A stretch of DNA of 64,000 nt, from NCBI RefSeq assembly GCF_004786095.1, contig NZ_RHPJ01000005.1, forward strand, positions 1-64,000, written 5' to 3'. Under the pieces are notes generated by a model. That model saw only the letters and a list, made by a program, of their open reading frames with translations, ran no database searches and was not told the origin of the DNA. The DNA is from Serinibacter arcticus (GTDB lineage Bacteria > Actinomycetota > Actinomycetes > Actinomycetales > Beutenbergiaceae). Position numbers and translations under genes: made by a program. Positions 7,802 through 16,129 of this stretch are shown here, in pieces (positions within the stretch are counted from its first letter, which is position 1; the number at the start of each line of letters is the position of its first letter).

Positions 7802-7982
7802 CACCTCCCAAGAGTACGGTCGCGCGCGCGGCGCCCGAGCGCCCGGTGTCCCGACGAACGCCCGTGCCCACCGATGGGCACCGCTCCCCGCCGTCGCCCC
7901 GGCCCGGCACCAGGTCCCGGTGGCACAATGACTGGCGTTCGTCACCCACCCGCACCGGACACTCGCATCGAACGGGACCTCC

Positions 7983-9002
7983 TTGACCACTCAGTCCACC
8001 CACCTGGCGCCCAAGACCAGCCCGATCTCCTACGACGACGGTCAGCGCGCCACCGAGCTGCTGGACCGCCTCGGGCGCGTCTTCGACCAGCGCATCGTCG
8101 GACAGCAGGGGCTGCGCACGGCACTGGTGACCTCGCTCATCGCCGGCGGCCACGTGCTGCTGGAGTCCGTGCCCGGCCTGGCGAAGACGCTGAGCGCCCA
8201 GACGCTCGCCTCGGCGGTCAGCGGCACCTTCCGCCGCATCCAGTGCACCCCGGACCTGATGCCGAACGACATCATCGGCACGCAGATCTACAACTACGCC
8301 ACGGGTGAGTTCTCCACGCAGCTCGGTCCGGTGCACGCCAACCTCGTGCTGCTGGACGAGATCAACCGCTCGTCCGCGAAGACGCAGTCGGCGATGCTCG
8401 AGGCGATGCAGGAGAAGCAGACCTCCATCGGCGGCGAGGTCTACCCCCTCCCGACGCCCTTCATGGTGCTGGCCACGCAGAACCCCATCGAGGAGGAGGG
8501 CACCTACGTGCTGCCCGAGGCCCAGATGGACCGCTTCCTCATGAAGGAGGTGCTGACCTACCCCGGACCGGAGGACGAGGTCGACATCCTCCAGCGCATG
8601 TCCTCGGGCTCCCTCACGGCTCCGCTGACGGTCGAGCCCATCACGATCGACGACACGGTCTTCCTGCGCCAGCTCGTGGACAAGGTCTACGTCGACACCG
8701 CGATCAAGCAGTACATCGTGGCGATCATCAACACCACGCGCGGTGGCGGGCCGCGACCGCTGCCCGGGTTCAACCAGCACGTCCGCGTGGGCGCCTCGCC
8801 GCGCGGTTCGATCGCGCTGATGCGCGTGGGTCAGGCCCTCGCGCTCCAGCACGGCCGCGCCTACGTCGTGCCCGACGACGTCAAGCAGCTCCGCCACGCC
8901 GTCCTGCGCCACCGCATCGTGCGCACCTACGACGCCCTGGCCAACAACGTGCCGCCGGAGTCGCTGATCGACGCGGTGTTCGCGGCGGTCCCGAGCCCGT
9001 GA
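7983..9002 (+). CDS. MoxR-family AAA+ ATPase
   Basis: A 339-residue AAA+ ATPase of the MoxR branch. It has a P-loop-like V-P-G-L-A-K-T (Ser replaces the usual preceding Gly), Walker B L-V-L-L-D-E-I-N-R, sensor region A-T-Q-N-P-I-E-E-E-G-T-Y and the C-terminal lid (S-P-R-G). MoxR proteins act as chaperone-like ATPases with VWA proteins in cell-envelope stress or enzyme maturation. It heads a run of six genes with overlapping ends (DUF58, a membrane protein, two VWA proteins and a TPR-like protein), the classic MoxR/Bat order. The start is a TTG after GGGACC; a downstream start cannot be excluded. Confidence 0.93.
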   Translation: MTTQSTHLAPKTSPISYDDGQRATELLDRLGRVFDQRIVGQQGLRTALVTSLIAGGHVLLESVPGLAKTLSAQTLASAVSGTFRRIQCTPDLMPNDIIGTQIYNYATGEFSTQLGPVHANLVLLDEINRSSAKTQSAMLEAMQEKQTSIGGEVYPLPTPFMVLATQNPIEEEGTYVLPEAQMDRFLMKEVLTYPGPEDEVDILQRMSSGSLTAPLTVEPITIDDTVFLRQLVDKVYVDTAIKQYIVAIINTTRGGGPRPLPGFNQHVRVGASPRGSIALMRVGQALALQHGRAYVVPDDVKQLRHAVLRHRIVRTYDALANNVPPESLIDAVFAAVPSP

Positions 9003-9940
9003 CGACACCGCCCCTCGCCGGACCGGGCGGCGCCGGAGGATCGATCTCCTCCAGCCAGGCCCACTCGCGCCTCGCCGCGGTCCGGGCCAGGCTCGACCTG
9101 CCGCTCGTGCGCCGCGCGGCCGGGCTGCTCGACGGGCGGCACCGCTCGCTGTTCTCCGGGCACGGCCAGGACTTCGACGAGATGGCCCTGTACAGCCCGG
9201 GGGACGACGTCGGCGACATCGACTGGAAGGCGTCCGCGAGCACCGGCCACCCGGTGATCCGCCGCTTCCAGCGCGAGTCGAACCTGGCGATGGTCCTCGC
9301 CGTCGACACCGGCCGGAACATGGCTGCGCTGGCGCCCGACGGCGGTACGAAGGCCGACATCGCCCGGTTCGTCGCGGACGTGGTCGGCTACCTCGCACGC
9401 GGCCGGGGCGACCAGCTGGCCCTCGTGGCGGGCGACAGCGAGCGCGTCGTGCAGATCCCGGCGCGCGGCGGCACCGCGCACATGGAGATGCTGCTGCGCC
9501 GCATCGACGCGATGTTCGCGCTCGACGCCCCGACCTCCAACATCACGCACGTGCTCGACCGCGTGCTGACGTGGTTCACGCGCCGCAGCCTCGTCGTCGT
9601 CATCACCGACGAGGTCCGCCCGCCGCTCGAGTCCGAGCAGACGATCAAGCGGCTGCGCACGCGCCACGAGCTCATGGTCATCCAGGTCGCCGACGCGCTG
9701 CCGACCTCGTTCGGCGACGACGCCGTGGAGGACGTCGACTCCCCGCTCGGCATCCCCGAGTTCCTGCGCGCCCGCTCGGACCTGGCCGCCGAGGCGCGCG
9801 ACGCCGTCGCGCGCCGCCGCTCCGACGTCTCGGCCATGCTGCGCCGCTACGGCGTGCAGTCGGTGACCGTCACGAGCGAGGCCGACGCCGTCGACCGCCT
9901 CATGGACCTGCTGCGACGGAGCCGACGTGCCGGCCGGTAG
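8999..9940 (+). CDS. DUF58 domain protein of the MoxR operon
   Basis: A 313-residue protein with the DUF58 signature Y-S-P-G-D-D-V-G-D-I-D-W-K-A-S-A (~60-75), followed by V-D-T-G-R-N-M, which resembles a VWA-like fold with a degenerate metal site. DUF58 proteins nearly always sit directly after moxR, and this one overlaps it by 4 bp (GTGA). Unlike many relatives it has no evident N-terminal membrane segments, so it is probably cytosolic. The likely role is partner or substrate adaptor of MoxR; no enzymatic activity can be assigned. Confidence 0.9.
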   Translation: MTTPPLAGPGGAGGSISSSQAHSRLAAVRARLDLPLVRRAAGLLDGRHRSLFSGHGQDFDEMALYSPGDDVGDIDWKASASTGHPVIRRFQRESNLAMVLAVDTGRNMAALAPDGGTKADIARFVADVVGYLARGRGDQLALVAGDSERVVQIPARGGTAHMEMLLRRIDAMFALDAPTSNITHVLDRVLTWFTRRSLVVVITDEVRPPLESEQTIKRLRTRHELMVIQVADALPTSFGDDAVEDVDSPLGIPEFLRARSDLAAEARDAVARRRSDVSAMLRRYGVQSVTVTSEADAVDRLMDLLRRSRRAGR

Positions 9941-10439
9941 CGGCGGCGACGCCGCGACGGTCCTGGCGCACGTGGTCCTCGCCGTCCCCGCCGACCCGCA
10001 GCCGCCCGCGCAGTACTCGTGGTGGGTGTGGGGCATCGGCGTGCTGCTGATCGTCCTGGTCGCCGCCTGGTACTGGTGGGTCGTGTGGACCACGCGCCCG
10101 AAGACCATCGAGGCGCGCCGCAGCCGGACCGACTCCTACGCCGCGATCCGCGCGGAGCACCTCGCCGCCGTCGACGAGGCCTACGCGCGCTACGCGGACG
10201 GCGAGTCCGACCTGCGCGCGCTCCACCTCGACCTCAACCACACCATCCGGCAGTTCGCGACGCAGCGGGCGGGCGTCGACGTCTCCTCGCTCACGGTCCG
10301 CGAGCTCGGCCGGCTCGAGCACGGCGGCGCGATCCAGGAGCTGCTGGACGACTACCAGGAGCCCGCGTTCGCCGCCGCGTCCGACGGTCAGGCGCTGTCG
10401 GCGAGCGAGCAGGCCCGGGAGGTGATCCGCACGTGGTGA
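9927..10439 (+). CDS. MoxR-operon membrane protein (DUF4381-like position)
   Basis: A 170-residue protein with one membrane helix near residues 32-53 (W-W-V-W-G-I-G-V-L-L-I-V-L-V-A-A-W-Y-W-W-V-V-W), followed by a basic stop-transfer segment and a soluble helical domain. By place and layout it corresponds to the small single-pass proteins found between DUF58 and BatA in Bat operons; I do not recognise a specific family motif. It overlaps the DUF58 gene by 14 bp and the next VWA gene as GTGA. GTG start. Confidence 0.75.
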   Translation: MPAGSGGDAATVLAHVVLAVPADPQPPAQYSWWVWGIGVLLIVLVAAWYWWVVWTTRPKTIEARRSRTDSYAAIRAEHLAAVDEAYARYADGESDLRALHLDLNHTIRQFATQRAGVDVSSLTVRELGRLEHGGAIQELLDDYQEPAFAAASDGQALSASEQAREVIRTW

Positions 10440-11473
10440 CCAGCGCCCTGGACCGGCCGTGGCTGATCGTCGTGGCCGTCGTCGTGCTGCTCGCCGTCGC
10501 CGTCGTCGGCTACGTCACGCGCACCGGACCGCGCACCCCCGCCAGCGTTCGCTGGGTCGCGAACGCCTCCTACCTCACTCAGCTCGCCTCCTTCCGCAGC
10601 CGTCTGGCGCGCTACCGGGTGGGGCTGGCGGCGGTCGCCGTCGTCGCGCTGACCGGCGGTGTCGCGGCCGGCGTGCTGCTCGCGCGGCCGGTGGACCGGC
10701 AGGTGCTCAACTCCGAGCTCGCGACGCGCGACATCGTGCTGTGCCTGGACGTGTCCGGGTCGATGGTCGAGTACGACGCCGAGATCATCGACCAGTTCCT
10801 CACGCTCGTGGAGGGGTTCGACGGCGAGCGCATCGCGCTGTCGATCTGGAACCAGACCTCGCGCACCGTGTTCCCGCTGACGGACGACTACGGCCTCATC
10901 GCCGAGGAGCTCGGGATCGCGCGCACCGCCCTCGACTTCGACATGGACGCCTACTACAACGGGTCGTACGACCAGGACGACCTCGACCGCATCCTCGACT
11001 TCATCACCGGGACCGAGCTCGCGACGGAGACGTCCAGCTCGCTCATCGGGGACGGCCTGGCGAGCTGCGGTCTGCTGTTCGACGAGGCCGACGCCGACCG
11101 CTCCCGCACGATCATCCTGGCCTCGGACAACCAGGTGCTCGGCACGCCGATCTACACGCTCCCCGCGGGTGCCGACGCCGTCGCCGCCCGTCAGATCGGC
11201 ATCATCGGGATCTACGCCGGCGCCAGCACCGACACCTCCGCCGCCGAGCAGAAGGAGTTCGAGGACGTGGTCGCGACCCACAACGGCCTGTACTTCGAGG
11301 CCTCGGACCCCTCCGCGGTCGACGCGATCATCGAGCGCATCCAGTCCCAGCAGGCCATCGACCTGGAGGCCACGCCCGAGGTGGTCGTGACCGACCGTCC
11401 GGTGGTGCCCGCCACCGTGCTCGTGCTGGCCTTCGGCGTCCTCGTGGTCGTGCTCTGGAGGCTGCGCACATGA
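10436..11473 (+). CDS. VWA-domain membrane protein, BatA-like
   Basis: A 345-residue protein with membrane helices near residues 8-28, 60-82 and at the C-terminus (~322-341). In between lies a von Willebrand A domain with the MIDAS sequence D-V-S-G-S-M near residue 105. The D-x-S-x-S motif is intact, so divalent-metal-dependent ligand binding is likely. The topology places the VWA domain outside the cytosol, as in BatA. The start GTG at 10436 overlaps the preceding stop; a GTG one codon earlier is equally possible. Its stop overlaps the next VWA gene as ATGA. Confidence 0.88.
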   Translation: MTSALDRPWLIVVAVVVLLAVAVVGYVTRTGPRTPASVRWVANASYLTQLASFRSRLARYRVGLAAVAVVALTGGVAAGVLLARPVDRQVLNSELATRDIVLCLDVSGSMVEYDAEIIDQFLTLVEGFDGERIALSIWNQTSRTVFPLTDDYGLIAEELGIARTALDFDMDAYYNGSYDQDDLDRILDFITGTELATETSSSLIGDGLASCGLLFDEADADRSRTIILASDNQVLGTPIYTLPAGADAVAARQIGIIGIYAGASTDTSAAEQKEFEDVVATHNGLYFEASDPSAVDAIIERIQSQQAIDLEATPEVVVTDRPVVPATVLVLAFGVLVVVLWRLRT

Positions 11474-12537
11474 CGCTGCAACCGCTCTGGCCCCTGTGGG
11501 CCCTCGTGCTCGTGGCCGGACCGATCGTGGTGTTCTGCCTGGTGCAGCTCGCGCGCCAGCGCAGCCACCGCGGCGCGTGGGTGCGCCGCACGGGCGCCGC
11601 CGTCGCGCTCGTGGCGATCCTGCTGGGGCCGTCGGTGGTGGACCGCACCGGCGCGACGCTGCAGACGAACGCGGAGGTGTTCTTCGTCGTCGACCGCACC
11701 GGATCGATGGCCGCGGAGGACTACGACGGCGCGCAGCCCCGCCTCGCGGGCGTGCGCCACGACGTCGACGCGATCGTCGACGCCTTCCCCGGCGGCCGGT
11801 ACACCGTCATCGCCTGGGACTCCCAGGCCACGCGCCAGCTGCCGCTCACGACCGATGCGCGTGCCGTGAAGTCGTGGGCGGAGACCGCGCGGCAGGAGCT
11901 GACCTCCTACTCGGCCGGCTCGCAGGTGGACCGCCCGCTCGCGGCGCTCGAGACGGCGCTCACGGGCGCCGCCGAACGCAACCCGAACAACGTGCGCCTG
12001 GTCTACTTCCTGTCCGACGGCGAGAACACCGACGGCTCGGGCTCGTCGGCCGACGCCGAGCTCGCCTCCTACGCGCCGCTCGCCCCGCTGGTCGACGGCG
12101 GCGCGGTGCTGGGCTACGGCACCGCCGAGGGCGGCCGGATGCGCAGCTACGACGGCGTCACGCCCGCCGACCAGGCGCCGTACATCACCGACGACGCCAA
12201 CGGTGGGGCCGAGGCGGTCTCCGTGATCGACGAGGTCACGCTGCGCACCATCGCCGAGCAGCTCGGCGTCACCTACGTCCACCGCATCACCCCGGACACG
12301 GTGGAGGGCTTCACGTCGGGCGTCGACCTGCAGGACATCGCGGGCGACGGCCGACGCGAGGAGGTCCTGTACCGGCCGATCCTGTGGCCCGCCGCCGCGA
12401 TCGCGCTCGGGCTCATCGCGTGGGAGCTGTTCGTCATCGCCCGCGCCTACCCCACGCGCCTGGGACCCGACGGTTTCGAGACGCGACGTCCCGGCTTCGG
12501 CCGAGCATCCGCCACCAGGAAGGTCGGTGCCCCGTGA
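11470..12537 (+). CDS. VWA-domain membrane protein, BatB-like
   Basis: A 355-residue second VWA protein. Two N-terminal helices are followed by the VWA domain with D-R-T-G-S-M near residue 75 (D-x-T-x-S, a variant MIDAS) and S-D-G-E-N-T as the later metal-loop motif. A C-terminal helix is near residues 300-322. It overlaps BatA-like by ATGA and the next gene by GTGA. The pair is expected to form the envelope-facing part of a MoxR-controlled complex. The length and order match BatB, but the tail lacks the TPRs, which are in the next gene. Confidence 0.87.
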   Translation: MTLQPLWPLWALVLVAGPIVVFCLVQLARQRSHRGAWVRRTGAAVALVAILLGPSVVDRTGATLQTNAEVFFVVDRTGSMAAEDYDGAQPRLAGVRHDVDAIVDAFPGGRYTVIAWDSQATRQLPLTTDARAVKSWAETARQELTSYSAGSQVDRPLAALETALTGAAERNPNNVRLVYFLSDGENTDGSGSSADAELASYAPLAPLVDGGAVLGYGTAEGGRMRSYDGVTPADQAPYITDDANGGAEAVSVIDEVTLRTIAEQLGVTYVHRITPDTVEGFTSGVDLQDIAGDGRREEVLYRPILWPAAAIALGLIAWELFVIARAYPTRLGPDGFETRRPGFGRASATRKVGAP

Positions 12538-13427
12538 GCCCCACCCTCACGTCCCTGCCCGCACCGGGGCAGTTCGAGACCATCGAGCAGGCCCAGGAGG
12601 CGCGCGCGCTCGCCGAGGCCGCCGCCCGGCGTCGCAAGCTCCTGGTGTGGTCCTCCCCCGTCGTGGCCGTCTTCCTGCTCGCCGCGATCTACCTGCTGAC
12701 CATCACGACGGTGGTCATCGTGGGCGAGCGCTCCTACGCGTCCCAGAGCTACGCCACCGCGACCCGGCAGTTCACGTGGCTGCAGAACGTCAACGCGCTG
12801 GAGCGCTGGAAGCCGTACTACAACGCGGGAACGGCCCGGTACGCCGGCGGGGCCTTCTTCCCGGCGTCGCAGGAGCTCGAGCGCGCGCTGGAGATCGTGC
12901 CGAAGGGCACCGACGGTCAGCGCGGCGGCGACGAGTGCCTCGTCGCGATGAACCTCTCGCTCACCTACGAGGGCCTCGGCGACCAGGCCGCGCTCGCGGC
13001 CGATCCGGCCATGGCGATCGCCTACTACGACCAGGCTCTCGCGCAGCTGGAGGGCTGCGGCTCGGGCAGCGGCGGCGACTCCGAGCAGGAGTCGGAGGCT
13101 CAGGAGAGCCAGGAGCGGCAGGAGGGCAAGGAGGGCGAGCAGCAGCAGGAGCAGGAGGGCCAGCAGGGCGGCGATCCCACCGACCCCTCGGATCCCAGCC
13201 AGGACCCGAGCGACCCCGCCGACGACCCCGCCGACCCCAGCGACGACCCGAGCGGTGAGGACCCTGCACCGACCGATCCCACCGAGGAGCAGACCGGCGC
13301 GAGCGAGGACCCCGACATGACGGACGAGGAGCGCGAGGTCGCCGAGCGCAACGCCGAGGCCGAGGCCGAGCGTCAGCAGCAGGAGCAGGAGAGCCAGGGC
13401 GGCGACGGCGGCGGCCAGGGCTGGTAG
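12534..13427 (+). CDS. TPR-like membrane protein with low-complexity tail, BatC-like
   Basis: A 297-residue protein with one membrane helix (~37-60), a helical TPR-like region (~75-180; A-M-N-L-S-L-T-Y-E-G-L-G-D-Q) and a long tail. The tail is Gln/Glu/Ser-rich at first, then runs of D-P-S-D-P and D-D-P-A-D-P, then Glu/Gln-rich again. The last gene of the MoxR operon commonly carries TPRs and a disordered tail (BatC), and this fits. GTG start overlaps the previous stop. Two hairpins follow the stop directly. Confidence 0.78.
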   Translation: MSPTLTSLPAPGQFETIEQAQEARALAEAAARRRKLLVWSSPVVAVFLLAAIYLLTITTVVIVGERSYASQSYATATRQFTWLQNVNALERWKPYYNAGTARYAGGAFFPASQELERALEIVPKGTDGQRGGDECLVAMNLSLTYEGLGDQAALAADPAMAIAYYDQALAQLEGCGSGSGGDSEQESEAQESQERQEGKEGEQQQEQEGQQGGDPTDPSDPSQDPSDPADDPADPSDDPSGEDPAPTDPTEEQTGASEDPDMTDEEREVAERNAEAEAERQQQEQESQGGDGGGQGW

Positions 13428-13503
13428 GTCGGGCACGCCCGACCGTTCGTTGTGCACCGATGGCCGCCACCCCACGGGGATGGCGGCCATCGGTGCACAA
13501 CGA
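13428..13503 (+). terminator. Double hairpin terminator after the MoxR operon
   Basis: Directly after the stop, GTCGGGC/GCCCGAC (13428-13443) forms a compact stem. A second structure has perfect 23-nt arms (13447-13469 and 13481-13503) around an 11-nt loop. It lies between convergent genes and should work in both directions. Its arm sequence GATGGCCGCC with GTGCAC resembles hairpins near 47.8 kb. Confidence 0.85.
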
Positions 13504-13511
13504 GGGGTCGG

Positions 13512-14975
13512 TCAGCCCCAGACGAGCGCGTGCGCCGGATCCTCGAGCACGCGGGCGACGTCGGAGAGCACGCGGGCCCCCAGCTCGCCGTCGACCAGCC
13601 GGTGGTCGAACGACAGCGCGAGCTGTGTGACCCAGCGCGGCTTGATCTTGCCCTTGCGGACCCACGGGCGCTCCGCGATCGCGCCGAACGCGAGGATCGC
13701 CGACTCCCCCGGGTTGAGGATCGGGGTGCCGGTGTCGGTCCCGAAGACGCCGACGTTGGTGATGGTGACGGTGCCGTCCCGCATCTCCGACGGCTGCGTG
13801 CGGCCGGCGCGCGCCGTGCTCGTGAGGTGGGCGATCTCCTCGGCGAGCTGGTGCAGCGGCATGCTGTGGACGTTCTTGATGTTCGGGACCACGAGCCCGC
13901 GCGGTGTCGCGGCAGCGATGCCGAGGTTGACGTAGTGCTTGTAGACGATCTCCTGACGCTCCTCGTCCCACGCCGCGCTGATCTCCGGGTGGCGGCGGAT
14001 CGCCAGGATCAGCGCCTTCGCGGCGATGAGCAGCGGCGTCACGCGGACGTCGGCGAACTCGCGGTCCTCGCGCAGCGACGCGACGAGCTTCATCGTGCGG
14101 GTCACGTCGACCGTCTGGAAGACCGTCACGTGCGGCGCCGTGAACGCGGAGGCCACCATCGCCTCGGCCGTCCGGCGACGCACCGAGCGCACGGGCACCC
14201 GCGTCTGGCGACCGTCGCCCGAGACGACGCCGTCGGCCAGCCACGGGGTGTCGTCACCCGGGTAGGTGGCGAGCGTGCGGGCCTCGCCCTGCCGCGAGCG
14301 GGCGATGACGTCGTCGCGCGTGATGATCCCGCCGGGGCCCGACGGCGTCACGGTGTCGAGCGCGATCCCCAGGTCCTTCGCGAGCTTGCGCACGGGCGGC
14401 TTGGCGAGCATCGGCGCACCCGTGGGCGACGGCGTCGAGACCATCGCGACCGGCCGACCGGGGGCCGTCTCCGGTGCGGGCACGACGGCGGGGGTGGGAG
14501 TGGCGGCGGGGGCGGGGATCGGTGCGGGGGCGCGGGTCGGCGCGGGCGTCGGCGACGGCGTCGGACTCGCGGCGGGCGCCGCGCCACCCCGGCGCGGCCG
14601 GCGCGTGGTCGCGGCGTGCGACGTGCCGTAGCCCACGAGCACGCCGCCCGAGGTGCCGGTCGAGCCGGCGGCCTCGGCGGCCGGGACGTCCGCCGCACCG
14701 CCGGTGTCGTCGTCGCTCTCCTCGCCGTCCGGATCGGTGTCGACGACGACGATGGCGGTGCCGACGTCGACCGTCTGCCCCTCGGCCACCAGGAGCTCCG
14801 TGACGACGCCGTCCCACGGGCTCGGCAGCTCCACGAGCGACTTCGCGGTCTCGATCTCGACGATCACCTGGTTGACGGCGACCGTGTCGCCCACGGCGAC
14901 CCGCCAGCCGACGATGTCGGCCTCGGTGAGGCCCTCACCGACGTCGGGGAGGGCGAAGCGCTGGAGCTGGGGCAC
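13512..14975 (-). CDS. 2-oxoacid dehydrogenase E2 (dihydrolipoyl acyltransferase)
   Basis: A 487-residue E2. It has one lipoyl domain at the N-terminus (lipoyl-Lys in E-I-E-T-A-K-S-L-V-E-L) and an Ala/Pro/Thr-rich linker. A peripheral subunit-binding domain follows (R-K-L-A-K-D-L-G-I, ~residue 215). The catalytic acyltransferase domain ends with S-F-D-H-R-L-V-D-G, holding the active-site His and Asp. It takes the acyl group from E1 to CoA. Placement after split E1-alpha and E1-beta genes suggests a branched-chain-type complex (BkdC); no E3 gene is nearby. GTG at 14975 is used because the lipoyl domain starts there and AGGA is at good spacing; the longer frame is unlikely. Confidence 0.93.
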   Translation of the reverse strand: MPQLQRFALPDVGEGLTEADIVGWRVAVGDTVAVNQVIVEIETAKSLVELPSPWDGVVTELLVAEGQTVDVGTAIVVVDTDPDGEESDDDTGGAADVPAAEAAGSTGTSGGVLVGYGTSHAATTRRPRRGGAAPAASPTPSPTPAPTRAPAPIPAPAATPTPAVVPAPETAPGRPVAMVSTPSPTGAPMLAKPPVRKLAKDLGIALDTVTPSGPGGIITRDDVIARSRQGEARTLATYPGDDTPWLADGVVSGDGRQTRVPVRSVRRRTAEAMVASAFTAPHVTVFQTVDVTRTMKLVASLREDREFADVRVTPLLIAAKALILAIRRHPEISAAWDEERQEIVYKHYVNLGIAAATPRGLVVPNIKNVHSMPLHQLAEEIAHLTSTARAGRTQPSEMRDGTVTITNVGVFGTDTGTPILNPGESAILAFGAIAERPWVRKGKIKPRWVTQLALSFDHRLVDGELGARVLSDVARVLEDPAHALVWG

Positions 14976-15064
14976 GGGAGGTCCTTCACGGGTCAGGGGT
15001 GGGGCGGGGCCGGTCCGACCGGCGGGCACGAGGGCGCAGAGCGGCGGGTAGGGCCGGGTCGACG

Positions 15065-16129
15065 TCAGTACGCGAGTGAGCGGTCGACGGCGTCGAGGAT
15101 GCGGTCGAGCGAGGGCAGGTACTCCTTCTCGACGGACGAGGCGGGGTAGGGGGTGTGGAACCCGCCCACCCGGAGCACCGGCGCCTCGAGCTGGTGGAAG
15201 CAGCGCTCGGTCACGCGGGCGGCGATCTCCGCGCCGGGGCCGAAGAACATCGGGGCCTCGTGCACGACGACGAGGCGTCCCGTGCGACCGACGGACTCGG
15301 CCAGCGTGTCGACGTCGATCGGCGAGACCGACCGCAGGTCGACCACCTCGACGTCGTGCCCCTCCCCCTCGGCGACCTGGGCCGCGGCGAGCGCCGTCGC
15401 GACGGTGGGGCCGTAGGCGGCGATCGTGAGGTCGGTGCCGGTGCGCACCGTGCGCGCGACGTGGAGCGAGCGCCAGCCGTCCGGACCGAGGTCGACGCCG
15501 TCGCCCGAGAGGTCGACCTCGCCCTTGTCCCAGTACCGGGCCTTGGGCTCGAGGAAGATCACCGGATCCGGTGAGGCGATCGACTGCTGGATCATCGAGT
15601 ACGCGTCGGCGGCGGTGGCGGGTGTGACGATCCGCAGGCCGGCGGTGTGCGCGAAGAGCGCCTCGGGCGACTCGCTGTGGTGCTCGATGGCGCCGATGTT
15701 GCCGCCGTAGGGGATGCGGATCACGACGGGCACCTGCAGGCGACCGGCCGAGCGGTAGTGGAGCTTGGCGAGCTGCGTGGTGATCTGGTCGAAGGCCGGG
15801 AAGACGAACCCGTCGAACTGGATCTCGACGACGGGCCGGTAGCCCGCCATCGCCAGGCCGATCGCCGTGCCGAGGATGCCGGACTCCGCGAGCGGCGAGT
15901 CGACCACGCGCTGCGTGCCGAACTCCGCCTGCAGCCCGTCGGTGACGCGGAAGACGCCGCCGAGGCGGCCGATGTCCTCGCCCATGAGCATGACGCGGTC
16001 GTCGGTGGCCAGCGCGCGGCGCAGGCCGGCGTTGATGGCGCGCGCCATGGGGAGGCGCTCGGTGCTCGGGCGGGAGGAGGTCTCCACCGTCGCGGACGTC
16101 TCGGCGGTCTCGACGGTCTCGGCGCTCAT
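15065..16129 (-). CDS. 2-oxoacid dehydrogenase E1 component, beta subunit
   Basis: A 354-residue E1-beta (transketolase-like pyrimidine-binding domain then C-terminal domain). Visible motifs are M-G-E-D-I-G-R-L-G-G-V-F, D-S-P-L-A-E-S-G-I-L-G, Q-I-T-T-Q-L-A-K and H-E-A-P. It binds thiamine diphosphate together with E1-alpha and decarboxylates the 2-oxoacid. The first ~25 residues are a Thr/Glu/Ser-rich leader. Its ATG overlaps the E1-alpha stop as ATGA, so the subunits are made in step. Actinobacterial pyruvate dehydrogenase normally uses a single-chain AceE, which makes a branched-chain 2-oxoacid role more likely for this split E1. Confidence 0.93.
   Translation of the reverse strand: MSAETVETAETSATVETSSRPSTERLPMARAINAGLRRALATDDRVMLMGEDIGRLGGVFRVTDGLQAEFGTQRVVDSPLAESGILGTAIGLAMAGYRPVVEIQFDGFVFPAFDQITTQLAKLHYRSAGRLQVPVVIRIPYGGNIGAIEHHSESPEALFAHTAGLRIVTPATAADAYSMIQQSIASPDPVIFLEPKARYWDKGEVDLSGDGVDLGPDGWRSLHVARTVRTGTDLTIAAYGPTVATALAAAQVAEGEGHDVEVVDLRSVSPIDVDTLAESVGRTGRLVVVHEAPMFFGPGAEIAARVTERCFHQLEAPVLRVGGFHTPYPASSVEKEYLPSLDRILDAVDRSLAY

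Noticed and set aside
10459-12537. Long upstream extension of the BatB-like gene (692 codons)
   Set aside because: The first ~340 codons lie within the BatA-like gene in another frame and are Arg-rich nonsense; the ATG at 11470 overlaps the previous stop and starts the first helix.
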